From: CAIMMJ01 sp037131955
GTDB taxonomy: Bacteria; Bacteroidota; Bacteroidia; UBA4408
DNA length: 40,379 bases
Direction of reading: 5' to 3'
NCBI GenBank assembly: GCA_037131955.1
Contig: JBAXQC010000018.1
Span: 1 to 40,379 of the forward strand
Shown: one piece after another, positions 33,506 to 40,379 of the stretch
Layout of the letters: every line of letters starts with the position of its first letter
Position numbering within the stretch: position 1 is the stretch's first letter
Translations under genes and position numbers: made by a program
The notes under the pieces: generated by a model
Told to the model about the DNA's origin: nothing
The model's database searches: none
The model's input: the letters and a program-made list of their open reading frames with translations, nothing else

Positions 33506-35497
33506 CTATCTTTTCTTTAGAAATAAATTTGTTTTAGTAGCCATTTCATTCCTAGGATTTATTCTTAAAATATTAGCAATTGATTTTTTTGCTGCCGCTA
33601 TATTGTTGTTGCTTAGGTATATACCGGTTATGTTTATCCAGGCTTGCTCATAATCCGGATCTAATTTTAGAGAGGCTAACAGTAATTCTTCTGATTTTTT
33701 TAAATTGTTCTCGGTTTCATAAATATATGCCAAATTTAACAGTGCCTGAGTATATTTAGGATCTTGATTTATAATAAATTCAAAGGTTTTTTTAGCAGGA
33801 ATTATTTTTTCTTGTTTTAACAATGCTGAACCGTATTTATTTTGAAAATCAAGTATATAAGGAGCTAATCGAATAGAATTTGCATAAAACTTTTCTGCCA
33901 TTGAATACTTATGCACACTAAAATAGGCCTCACCTATTCTATAAGATATCCAAGCGTCTTTATTGGTAGTGGAAACAGTATTTAGTTTTTTATTTAGTAC
34001 CACATCAACTCCTAATTTAGTTGTTAAATTTATTAACTCATTAAAATTATTTTGAATAAAGTATAAATGTGTAAACACATCAAGTGCTTGTTCTAAATTA
34101 ACATCAACACTTTTTAGCAGAGCTTGAGCAGAATCGAGATAATATTTTTGCGGTGTAAATTTCTCATATTGTTGAATAAAGGCTTTAGCTCTCGTAATTT
34201 TATCTGCTTGTTTTTCGTTGATTGCAAAGAGGCCAATAAATTCTCTTGTTTTTGCAATTTTTTCTTTTGGAAGGGGCTTTCTTATCCAATGGTCATGAAC
34301 AGTTACATGCGGGATATCAATAGACCCGCTTTGAGGCATGTGGCAATTTACACAGTTGTTTTTATTTAAATTTCGTTTATCAATCGCCAAGCTACAGTCG
34401 TTGTTTTTGGAATGACAACTTTTGCAAGAAGTATTAAAATTATTAGCATCTACTTTTTTTACACTTACATGCGGATTATGACATGTAACACATGTTAATC
34501 CATTTTTATAGGGCCTCAAGGATTTTTCTTCTTTTTTTGAATCAACAGATTGGATAAAGCATTTACTTTGTTTTAATCTGTCGGCATGAGAAGCCATAAT
34601 AAACTCGTCTTCTGCATTTTTATATTTAGGCAAAAAAACAGTCATATAATCCGATAGTTTTTTTCCGGGTTTAAAATCTACAAACGTTTTTCCGTCCTTT
34701 AATACAGTGTTTCCCTGTAAATGACACCGTTGGCATACATCAAATTGCAAATCAATGGAAAGTTTTGCGGGATTAACAATAGAATAATCTATGTATTTTG
34801 ATGTATCTATAAGTTCTCCATTCATTTTTCTTTTTACATGTTCGCTTCCTGGTCCATGACATCTTTCGCATCCTATGCCATTTGGAATGTTCGTGTATTT
34901 ATTTTCAGAACCTAGAACAATTTCCGGGAAAGAATTGTGACAGCTCATACATTCCAATCCAATTTTTCTCGAAAATCTTGTATTGTTTCCAGCATCGAAA
35001 CCTGGCGGTAAATCCCATTTTTTTAATTGTGCATAAAACGTTAAAGGCATTTGTGTAAGGTATCCGTTGTTTAACATTAAATGGCTGTTGGTATGCTGTC
35101 CACTGCCAATAATATAGGATACTTTTTCTTTTCTAAAATAAGGAAAATTGCCTTTTCGGCTCTCTTCTATAAACAAATTATTGTTCTGCCAATTTGCAGA
35201 ATAATTAAAATATTTAGTGCCATCATTAACCAAAATTGGTTTGCTAAAGTCGCCCGAAGATTTTTTGAGTGAAGCTTCATCTATACTCTTACCCATTCCG
35301 GTTTCTATAAATGTTGTGTAGATATTTTGGTGGCAATTTTTACAGGTTTGCATCCCTACATACTTTGCAGAGTCGGAATGATTTAAATAAACTAAAGAAT
35401 CACTTGATTTTACAGCTGTTTTATTAGAATTAAATTCACATGAATTAATAAAGATTACAATTAAAATAAAAAACAATACAAATAAAGATCTTTTCAT
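33506..35497 (-). CDS. Seven-heme cytochrome c lipoprotein with C-terminal TPRs
   Basis: I start the gene at ATG 35497, because MKRSLFVLFFILIVIFINSC is a lipoprotein signal with its cysteine at the cleavage site; the longer frame puts 20 unrelated residues in front of it. The 663-residue protein has seven CXXCH motifs in order: CKNCH, CMSCH, CERCH, CQRCH, CVTCH, CKSCH and CVNCH. A conserved-looking HVTVHDHWIRKPLP follows the last. The final third (from about residue 440) consists of TPR-like repeats (ALLNLAYIYETENNLKKSEELLLASLKLDPDY type). This heme-plus-TPR architecture is known from Bacteroidota and Planctomycetota as a cytochrome c family protein of unknown reaction. A periplasmic electron-transfer or multi-heme enzyme role is inference. 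Confidence 0.9.
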   Translation of the reverse strand: MKRSLFVLFFILIVIFINSCEFNSNKTAVKSSDSLVYLNHSDSAKYVGMQTCKNCHQNIYTTFIETGMGKSIDEASLKKSSGDFSKPILVNDGTKYFNYSANWQNNNLFIEESRKGNFPYFRKEKVSYIIGSGQHTNSHLMLNNGYLTQMPLTFYAQLKKWDLPPGFDAGNNTRFSRKIGLECMSCHNSFPEIVLGSENKYTNIPNGIGCERCHGPGSEHVKRKMNGELIDTSKYIDYSIVNPAKLSIDLQFDVCQRCHLQGNTVLKDGKTFVDFKPGKKLSDYMTVFLPKYKNAEDEFIMASHADRLKQSKCFIQSVDSKKEEKSLRPYKNGLTCVTCHNPHVSVKKVDANNFNTSCKSCHSKNNDCSLAIDKRNLNKNNCVNCHMPQSGSIDIPHVTVHDHWIRKPLPKEKIAKTREFIGLFAINEKQADKITRAKAFIQQYEKFTPQKYYLDSAQALLKSVDVNLEQALDVFTHLYFIQNNFNELINLTTKLGVDVVLNKKLNTVSTTNKDAWISYRIGEAYFSVHKYSMAEKFYANSIRLAPYILDFQNKYGSALLKQEKIIPAKKTFEFIINQDPKYTQALLNLAYIYETENNLKKSEELLLASLKLDPDYEQAWINITGIYLSNNNIAAAKKSIANILRINPRNEMATKTNLFLKKR

Positions 35498-35583
35498 TTT
35501 GGTAGTTTCATATTTTAACTTGAGCAAGTTTATTTTTTCTGCACAAATAAACCCCATAAATAAACATCTTGCAACATTTTAAC

Positions 35584-35591
35584 TAAGTTTG
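35584..35591 (+). promoter_or_regulatory. -7 box upstream of coaX
   Basis: TAAGTTTG matches TAnnTTTG and ends 19 bases before the coaX ATG. No -33 TTG occurs at the consensus distance. Confidence 0.5.
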
Positions 35592-35610
35592 TTTTTGAAA
35601 TTATTTTACA

Positions 35611-36336
35611 ATGAACTTAATTATTGACGTTGGAAATTCCTTTATTAAATTTGCTTTGTTTGATGCAAATAAATTAATTGATTTTAAGAGCGAAAAAATT
35701 ATTGATTGGGAAACTGCACTCGAAAATTTTATAAACGGACGACGTATCAAAAAAATTATTTTTTCTACTGTTTCAATTGATAGTGATATTTTGCTCGCTA
35801 AACTATTACTAATTGCACCTGTATTAAAAATGAGTACTCATTTAAAATTTCCAATAAATATTAAATACAAATCTATAGAAACCTTAGGAACCGATAGACT
35901 TTGCGGTACTATTGGAGCATTAGTACTTTATGGAAAGACAAATACCTTGGTTATTGATTGTGGAACTTGTATTACCTACAATTTTTTAGAAGGAGGAAAT
36001 GATTTTATTGGAGGTTCAATTTCGCCCGGTATTGAATTGAGGTACAAAGCACTGCATTCGTTTACAAAAAATTTACCTTATCTAGAAACAAAAGGTAAAA
36101 AGCCGCAGTTATTGGGCTCAGATACCAATTCTTCTATAGAAAGTGGCGTTTTAAATGGCGTTTTATTTGAAATGGATGGAGCAATTGACCAGTACAAATT
36201 AAAATTTGGGTTAATAAATGTGATATTAACAGGAGGCAATCATACTTATTTTGCTAATAATCTTAAAAATACGACCTTTGCACACCCCAATTTGGTTCTC
36301 ATCGGTTTAAATGATATTCTTGAATACAATACTTAG
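35611..36336 (+). CDS. coaX: Type III pantothenate kinase
   Basis: The 241-residue ASKHA-fold kinase phosphorylates pantothenate in the first step of coenzyme A synthesis and is insensitive to CoA feedback in the family. The phosphate-1 motif is IDVGNSFIKFALF with the catalytic aspartate D6. Next are TDRLCGTIGAL, then the second phosphate motif VIDCGTCITYNF, and GGSISPGIELRYKAL with the pantothenate contacts. Length is normal. Its last 26 bases overlap the next ORF. Confidence 0.96.
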   Translation: MNLIIDVGNSFIKFALFDANKLIDFKSEKIIDWETALENFINGRRIKKIIFSTVSIDSDILLAKLLLIAPVLKMSTHLKFPINIKYKSIETLGTDRLCGTIGALVLYGKTNTLVIDCGTCITYNFLEGGNDFIGGSISPGIELRYKALHSFTKNLPYLETKGKKPQLLGSDTNSSIESGVLNGVLFEMDGAIDQYKLKFGLINVILTGGNHTYFANNLKNTTFAHPNLVLIGLNDILEYNT

Positions 36337-37609
36337 GAGCATTCTTTTTATTTTGTTAGGCATAAGTTTGCCCGCAATTACTCTAGCACAATCGTTTGTA
36401 AATACTCCCTATTCTAGCGATGGATTTGGAAATAGTATAGCAACAAACACCGCAGAAAACGTGGCATTAGGTAAATACGGCACCTCATTTAATAGTCCGT
36501 TTTCTCTTAATTTAAACAATCCTGCCTCTTATAAATCTATTATCTATACAACATTTCAGGCCAGTGCATTTTTTGGTTCAGATCGTCAATATTACCAAGA
36601 CAGTACAAGAAATACCTTAAATGGCAATTTTAATTTTGGCAGTTTAGCTTTTCCTATCAATAAATGGATTGGCGCTGGCTTTGGGTTTGCTCCATTTTCT
36701 TCTTTTGGGTACAACATTAAAAAAACAAATGTTAGTTATGGAAATCAATTAGCAGATGTTTCTTACTCTGGAGACGGCTCAATAAACAAAGCCTTTTGTG
36801 GATTTGGAATGAATCCTTTTAAACTATTTTCGGATAGTATTATGCCTGATTTTTCTTTTGGATTAAGCTCTTCTTTTCTTTTTGGAAGAGCCTCTAGAAC
36901 AAGTTCAACAAATTTTTTAGGTACCGATACCAACGGACTATACATTAATCAAAGCCTAAAGGAAAATAACTATAGAGGCATGGCGCTAGTATATGGAATT
37001 CAAAATAAATTTAAGCTCCATAAAAATCTTAATTTAAAAATCGGAATTAGCTACGAAGGGAAAATACGTATCAACAACAATGAAAATCTTTTGACTGGAA
37101 CTACCAATGGCTCCAGCGGAATATTACTTGTTTTAGCAGACTCCTTAGAAAACAATATTTTTATTCCAGCTTCTTATTCAGCCGGTTTTGGAATTGTTTT
37201 TAAAGAAAGTGTTAGTTTATTTTTTGATTTTAAGATGCAAGATTTTTCTCAATTTAAATTTGCACAAAATAATTTTAGTGGAAATTTAAATCAAATTTAT
37301 TCTCTTGGAATACAGTATTTGCCAAAGCCAGATTTAAAGGGAAATGTTTTGGAAAGAAGTGTGTATAGATTAGGTGGCTACAGCAGCAATGGAGCATATA
37401 AAATAAATAACGTTGCTGTTCCAGAAATGGGTTTATCTTTAGGATTTGGTCTCTCTGCAAAATATCAAAGTCCTCCCATGCTAAATTTAGCATTTGAATA
37501 TATACAAAGAGGAAATACCGGAAGAGATTTTCTTTTAGAGAAATTTTATAGAGTTAATGTTGGAATAACAATAAACGACAGATGGTTTGTGAAAAGAAAA
37601 ATAGAGTAG
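36311..37609 (+). CDS. Outer-membrane beta-barrel protein
   Basis: The 432-residue protein has a signal peptide (about 1-26, ending ITLAQS). Beta-strand-rich sequence follows, with many aromatic and glycine-rich amphipathic stretches (WIGAGFGFAPFSSFGYN, GFGIVFKESVSLFFDFKMQDF, NLAFEYIQRG and a terminal RVNVGITINDRWFVKRK). It fits an FadL/OmpP1-like or similar barrel, but I cannot name the family. It overlaps coaX by 26 bases and lptC by 28, so the three are very likely one operon. The position between coaX and lptC recurs in Bacteroidota as far as I recall; a link to LPS transport is inference. Confidence 0.85.
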   Translation: MIFLNTILRSILFILLGISLPAITLAQSFVNTPYSSDGFGNSIATNTAENVALGKYGTSFNSPFSLNLNNPASYKSIIYTTFQASAFFGSDRQYYQDSTRNTLNGNFNFGSLAFPINKWIGAGFGFAPFSSFGYNIKKTNVSYGNQLADVSYSGDGSINKAFCGFGMNPFKLFSDSIMPDFSFGLSSSFLFGRASRTSSTNFLGTDTNGLYINQSLKENNYRGMALVYGIQNKFKLHKNLNLKIGISYEGKIRINNNENLLTGTTNGSSGILLVLADSLENNIFIPASYSAGFGIVFKESVSLFFDFKMQDFSQFKFAQNNFSGNLNQIYSLGIQYLPKPDLKGNVLERSVYRLGGYSSNGAYKINNVAVPEMGLSLGFGLSAKYQSPPMLNLAFEYIQRGNTGRDFLLEKFYRVNVGITINDRWFVKRKIE

Positions 37610-38139
37610 CTATTATTTTTTTCTACTTCTTTATTTCAACACTATTTTATTCGTGCGAAAATGATATTCAAAAGGTAAAGTTGTTTGCCGACTTGGAGAA
37701 GTTACCTTCTGAATATTTAAAAGATGCTACTATTTTTTATTCCGATTCTGCAAAGATTACAGCAAAACTCACAGCAAAAAAAATAGATCATTATACCGGA
37801 AAGCGCTCTTTTACTGTGATGCCAAAAGGTATTAACGTTATTTTCTACAACTCTGAGGAGCGGCCCGAAACAAAAATGAAAGCTGATTATGCCATAAAAT
37901 ATGATGATATGGATGTAATTGAAGCCAAGAGAAATGTTGTTGTTGTAAATGAAAAGGGAGAAACTTTAAATACAGAACATTTAATCTGGGATCAAAAAAA
38001 AGACAGAATATTTACTGATGTTTTTGTGAAAATTACAACTAAAAAAGAAATACTTATGGGGGATGGTTTAGAGTCCAATCAAAGTTTTTCTAAGTACAAA
38101 ATTTTAAAACTCAGAGGAACTATTCAAATGAACGAATAG
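37582..38139 (+). CDS. lptC: LptC-like LPS transport lipoprotein
   Basis: The 185-residue protein has a lipoprotein signal (helix AIIFFYFFISTLF, then YSC with the lipidation cysteine near residue 24). A beta-jellyroll LptC/OstA-type sequence follows: SAKITAKLTAKKIDHY, IEAKRNVVVVNEKGETLNTEHLIWDQKKDRIFTDVFVKITTKKE. That signature of LptC/OstA domains passes lipopolysaccharide between the inner-membrane LptFG and the periplasmic bridge. Bacteroidota LptC proteins are commonly annotated with such a lipobox. The start overlaps the preceding barrel gene by 28 bases. Confidence 0.88.
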   Translation: MVCEKKNRVAIIFFYFFISTLFYSCENDIQKVKLFADLEKLPSEYLKDATIFYSDSAKITAKLTAKKIDHYTGKRSFTVMPKGINVIFYNSEERPETKMKADYAIKYDDMDVIEAKRNVVVVNEKGETLNTEHLIWDQKKDRIFTDVFVKITTKKEILMGDGLESNQSFSKYKILKLRGTIQMNE

Positions 38140-38141
38140 AG

Positions 38142-39005
38142 TTATTTTATAAATTCTCCTTTTATCATTCTAAATTTTCCTCCAAAATCTATTCTTAATT
38201 CAATGTTCACAAAGTTCATTTTAAGCAAAGTGTTTTTGCATTCAGCATAACAGTTTTCGTTTATTTCAAAAAATAATTTCCCGTTTCTATTTAGATGTTT
38301 CTTTGCAAATTCTGCTATTGTATCATAAAACAACATGGGATTTTGTTTAACAAAAAGGGCAACATGGGGTTCAAAATCTAAGACATTTTTTCTCATAAAC
38401 ATTTTTTCTTCTTCTAAAATATATGGCGGATTAGAAACAATTACATCAAATTTGTTTTTGAAAAATTTATTTGTGTTTCTCCAATTTAAAATATCCATTT
38501 GCTCAAATTGAACGTTAGAATTATTTAGTTTAGAATTTTCTTGAGCAACACCCAAGGCATCCGTAGAAATATCAATGGCAAAAACGTTTGAATTTTTTAT
38601 TTCTTGTTCAAGTGTAATAGGAATATTTCCTGAGCCACAACCTATATCTAAAATACTGGGATTATTTAGTTGTGTGTCTTCAATTATCCATTGGCAAAGT
38701 TCCTCAGTTTCGGGGCGTGGAATAAGCACCTTAGAATTTACTAAAAATTCTCTTCCATAAAAAAAAGTTTTCCCTACAATGTATTGCAAAGGTTGGCCTT
38801 TACTTAAATTTTCTAGTGCAGATGTGTAACTTATAATTTGAGCTTCGCTTAGTTCAAATTCTTTTTGGAGTAGGTAGAATGTAACCGGAATTTCTAGTAT
38901 TTCGCAAATAAAATTTTTAACTAGAGATTCTCTTTCTTCAATGGAATAGAAGTGAGGAATAGCATCGTAAACTATTTGCTTGAGCTGATTTTTACTGATT
39001 AGCAC
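38142..39005 (-). CDS. prmC: Release factor glutamine methyltransferase
   Basis: The 287-residue SAM-dependent enzyme methylates the glutamine of the GGQ motif in peptide-chain release factors 1 and 2. The N-terminal helical domain is followed by the Rossmann core with DIGCGSGNIPITL and the diagnostic NPPYI. The region VLIPRPETEEL is also characteristic of PrmC. Length is standard. It is convergent with lptC, 2 bases between stops, and divergent from the methyltransferase gene to its right. Confidence 0.96.
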   Translation of the reverse strand: MLISKNQLKQIVYDAIPHFYSIEERESLVKNFICEILEIPVTFYLLQKEFELSEAQIISYTSALENLSKGQPLQYIVGKTFFYGREFLVNSKVLIPRPETEELCQWIIEDTQLNNPSILDIGCGSGNIPITLEQEIKNSNVFAIDISTDALGVAQENSKLNNSNVQFEQMDILNWRNTNKFFKNKFDVIVSNPPYILEEEKMFMRKNVLDFEPHVALFVKQNPMLFYDTIAEFAKKHLNRNGKLFFEINENCYAECKNTLLKMNFVNIELRIDFGGKFRMIKGEFIK

Positions 39006-39060
39006 TTTAATTAGAATAGGTTTTAAATTTAAACTAATTTTACCTCATTATAAAATAGAA

Positions 39061-40266
39061 ATGGAATTAAAGAAAGTAATATTATCGTCGGGCAAAGATT
39101 TAAGTTTAAAAAGATTTCATCCTTGGGTATTTTCTGGTGCGATAAAAAAAATAAAAAATAGTTTAGGAAAAGAAACGGAAGTTGCTGATGGAGAATTGGT
39201 AGAGGTTTTCTCTAACAAAGACGAATTTTTAGGAATGGGTCATTTTCAAAATGGCAGTATTTCTGTTCGAATAATTTCTTTTGAACAAAGAATTCCAGAT
39301 CAAGAATTCTGGAATCAAAAAATTGGCGCAGCAGTAAAATACAGAAAAAGTATTGGGCTGCTGGATGATGGAAATACAAATGTTTTTAGATTAATTCATG
39401 CCGAAGGAGACGGTTTGCCCGGCTTGATTATTGATTTCTACAATGGCACAGCAGTGTTGCAAGCTCATTCTATTGGAATGTATTTAAACAAAGAAAATAT
39501 AGTTGCTGCTCTTAAAATAAATCTTGCAGAAAAATTAAAAGCAGTTTATGATAAAAGTGCAGAAACACTGCCCGAAAATTTTAGCAGAGAAAATGTAAAT
39601 GCAGGATACATTTTTGGCGAACACACTACTAATATTGTATTAGAAAACAACAATAAGTTTGATGTAGATTGGGTAAACGGACAAAAAACAGGTTTTTTTA
39701 TTGACCAAAGAGAAAATAGAAAATTGTTGGGCGAATATTCAAAAGGTAAAAAGGTGCTCAATACATTTTGCTATTCTGGTGGATTTTCAATTTATGCAAT
39801 TAATGCTGGCGCTGCACTGGTTCATTCGGTTGATTCTTCAAAAAAAGCAATTGATTTAACCAATAAAAATGTAGAATTATTAGATTCAAAAACTTCTATT
39901 CATGAATCATTTGCAATGGATACTTTTCAGTTTTTAGAAAAGTCTAAAGAAGAATACGACATAATTATATTAGATCCACCTGCATTTGCTAAGCATATTA
40001 ATGCCAAGCACAATGCTGTGCAAGGGTACAAGAGGTTAAATTGTGAGGCCATAAAAATGATAAAACCGGGAGGAATAATTTTCACGTTTTCGTGTTCGCA
40101 AGTGGTAGATAGGCAATTGTTTGAAAGAACAATTATGAGTGCTGCCATTCAAGCGGGAAGAAACGTAAGAATAATGCATCATTTGTCTCAGCCAGCAGAC
40201 CATGCTCCAAGTGCTTTTCATCCAGAAGGAGAATATTTAAAAGGTTTGGTTTTGTTTGTTGAATAA
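39061..40266 (+). CDS. RlmI-like 23S rRNA (cytosine) methyltransferase
   Basis: The 401-residue class I methyltransferase belongs to the RlmI/YccW group, which makes m5C1962 in 23S rRNA. An N-terminal PUA domain (RFHPWVFSGAIKKI) binds RNA. The catalytic domain has NTFCYSGGFSIYAINAGA (SAM-binding motif I), the DPPAFAKH motif IV and FTFSCSQ, which holds the catalytic cysteine. IDQRENRKLL precedes motif I as usual. It is divergent from prmC by 55 bases; near-consensus boxes exist there, but none matches TAnnTTTG exactly. Confidence 0.93.
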   Translation: MELKKVILSSGKDLSLKRFHPWVFSGAIKKIKNSLGKETEVADGELVEVFSNKDEFLGMGHFQNGSISVRIISFEQRIPDQEFWNQKIGAAVKYRKSIGLLDDGNTNVFRLIHAEGDGLPGLIIDFYNGTAVLQAHSIGMYLNKENIVAALKINLAEKLKAVYDKSAETLPENFSRENVNAGYIFGEHTTNIVLENNNKFDVDWVNGQKTGFFIDQRENRKLLGEYSKGKKVLNTFCYSGGFSIYAINAGAALVHSVDSSKKAIDLTNKNVELLDSKTSIHESFAMDTFQFLEKSKEEYDIIILDPPAFAKHINAKHNAVQGYKRLNCEAIKMIKPGGIIFTFSCSQVVDRQLFERTIMSAAIQAGRNVRIMHHLSQPADHAPSAFHPEGEYLKGLVLFVE

Positions 40267-40313
40267 TAGTAATTTAGTTGCCAATTAAAAAGGGTTATTG
40301 ATTTTTTTACTGG

Positions 40314-40379
40314 GCCTTGCCCAGACCCATTTACTTCTTTGTCTTGAAACAAAGAAGTAAACAAGAAAATTCAAGGCTT
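40314..40379. repeat. Nested inverted repeat truncated by the window edge
   Basis: The inner arms TTTACTTCTTTGT (40330-40342) and ACAAAGAAGTAAA (40349-40361) are perfect complements around a six-base loop. The outer arms GCCTTG (40314-40319) and CAAGGC (40372-40377) are also complementary. It lies 48 bases after the methyltransferase stop. It has no long T-run, so it looks like a dispersed intergenic element more than a simple terminator; the rest is beyond the window. Confidence 0.6.

Noticed and set aside
35498..35557. Longer start for the seven-heme cytochrome
   Set aside because: The 20 extra residues would precede a clear lipoprotein signal peptide and hide it.

Overview
This window is chromosomal DNA from a member of the Bacteroidota. 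The evidence is the low GC content, two secreted proteins ending in type IX secretion (T9SS) sorting domains, GEVED and PKD surface domains, a chromosomal PID-CTERM-like small protein, and the Bacteroidota promoter element TAnnTTTG in front of at least a dozen genes. The order and family cannot be fixed from the sequence. There is no rRNA, tRNA, CRISPR array, prophage or insertion sequence that I can see.

Layout. 0.3-3.3 kb (minus): a DsbD-type thiol:disulfide reductase followed by an M14-type aspartoacylase-like enzyme. 3.5-6.2 kb (plus): an LpxD-like acyltransferase translationally coupled to a secreted protein made of about 22 MORN-variant (YwqK-type) repeats. 6.2-8.4 kb (minus): a SirB-like membrane cytochrome c, HflX and AroQ in one tight operon. 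8.5-15.3 kb (minus): a single 2255-residue secreted protein with six GEVED/PKD pairs, about eight Ig/PKD-like repeats and a T9SS domain. 15.6-17.7 kb (minus): a lipoprotein of peptidase family M49. 17.8-20.7 kb (minus): two toxin-antitoxin loci (a PIN toxin with a small downstream partner, and a decayed doc with intact antitoxin) flanking a class III-like PhaC and an ABM-family monooxygenase. 20.8-23.1 kb (plus): a T9SS-exported protein with 20-residue YopM-type leucine-rich repeats. 23.4-26.8 kb: hutI, a small exported protein, pnuC and tsaD. 26.8-32.8 kb (plus): tamB, folE and a Bax-inhibitor-1 family protein. 33.1-35.5 kb (minus): the PID-CTERM-like protein and a seven-heme cytochrome c lipoprotein with TPRs. 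35.6-38.1 kb (plus): coaX, an outer-membrane barrel and lptC with overlapping reading frames. 38.1-40.3 kb: prmC and a divergent RlmI-like rRNA methyltransferase, then a nested inverted repeat that runs to the window edge.

Most of the window is ordinary housekeeping: envelope building (LpxD-like, TamB, LptC, DsbD), translation quality (HflX, TsaD, PrmC, RlmI-like) and cofactors (FolE, CoaX, PnuC). The accessory interest lies in the repeat-built surface proteins and in the toxin-antitoxin segment. The clearest new observations are a doc toxin gene that carries exactly one frameshift and one nonsense codon beside an intact antitoxin, a toxin-first PIN module whose partner is a 50-residue ORF, the poly-glycine codon tracts and the exact 60-bp LRR units in surface genes, and several start-codon and promoter oddities (pnuC, the PIN gene, hutI). 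I did not find a convincing multi-gene system that is entirely unknown.
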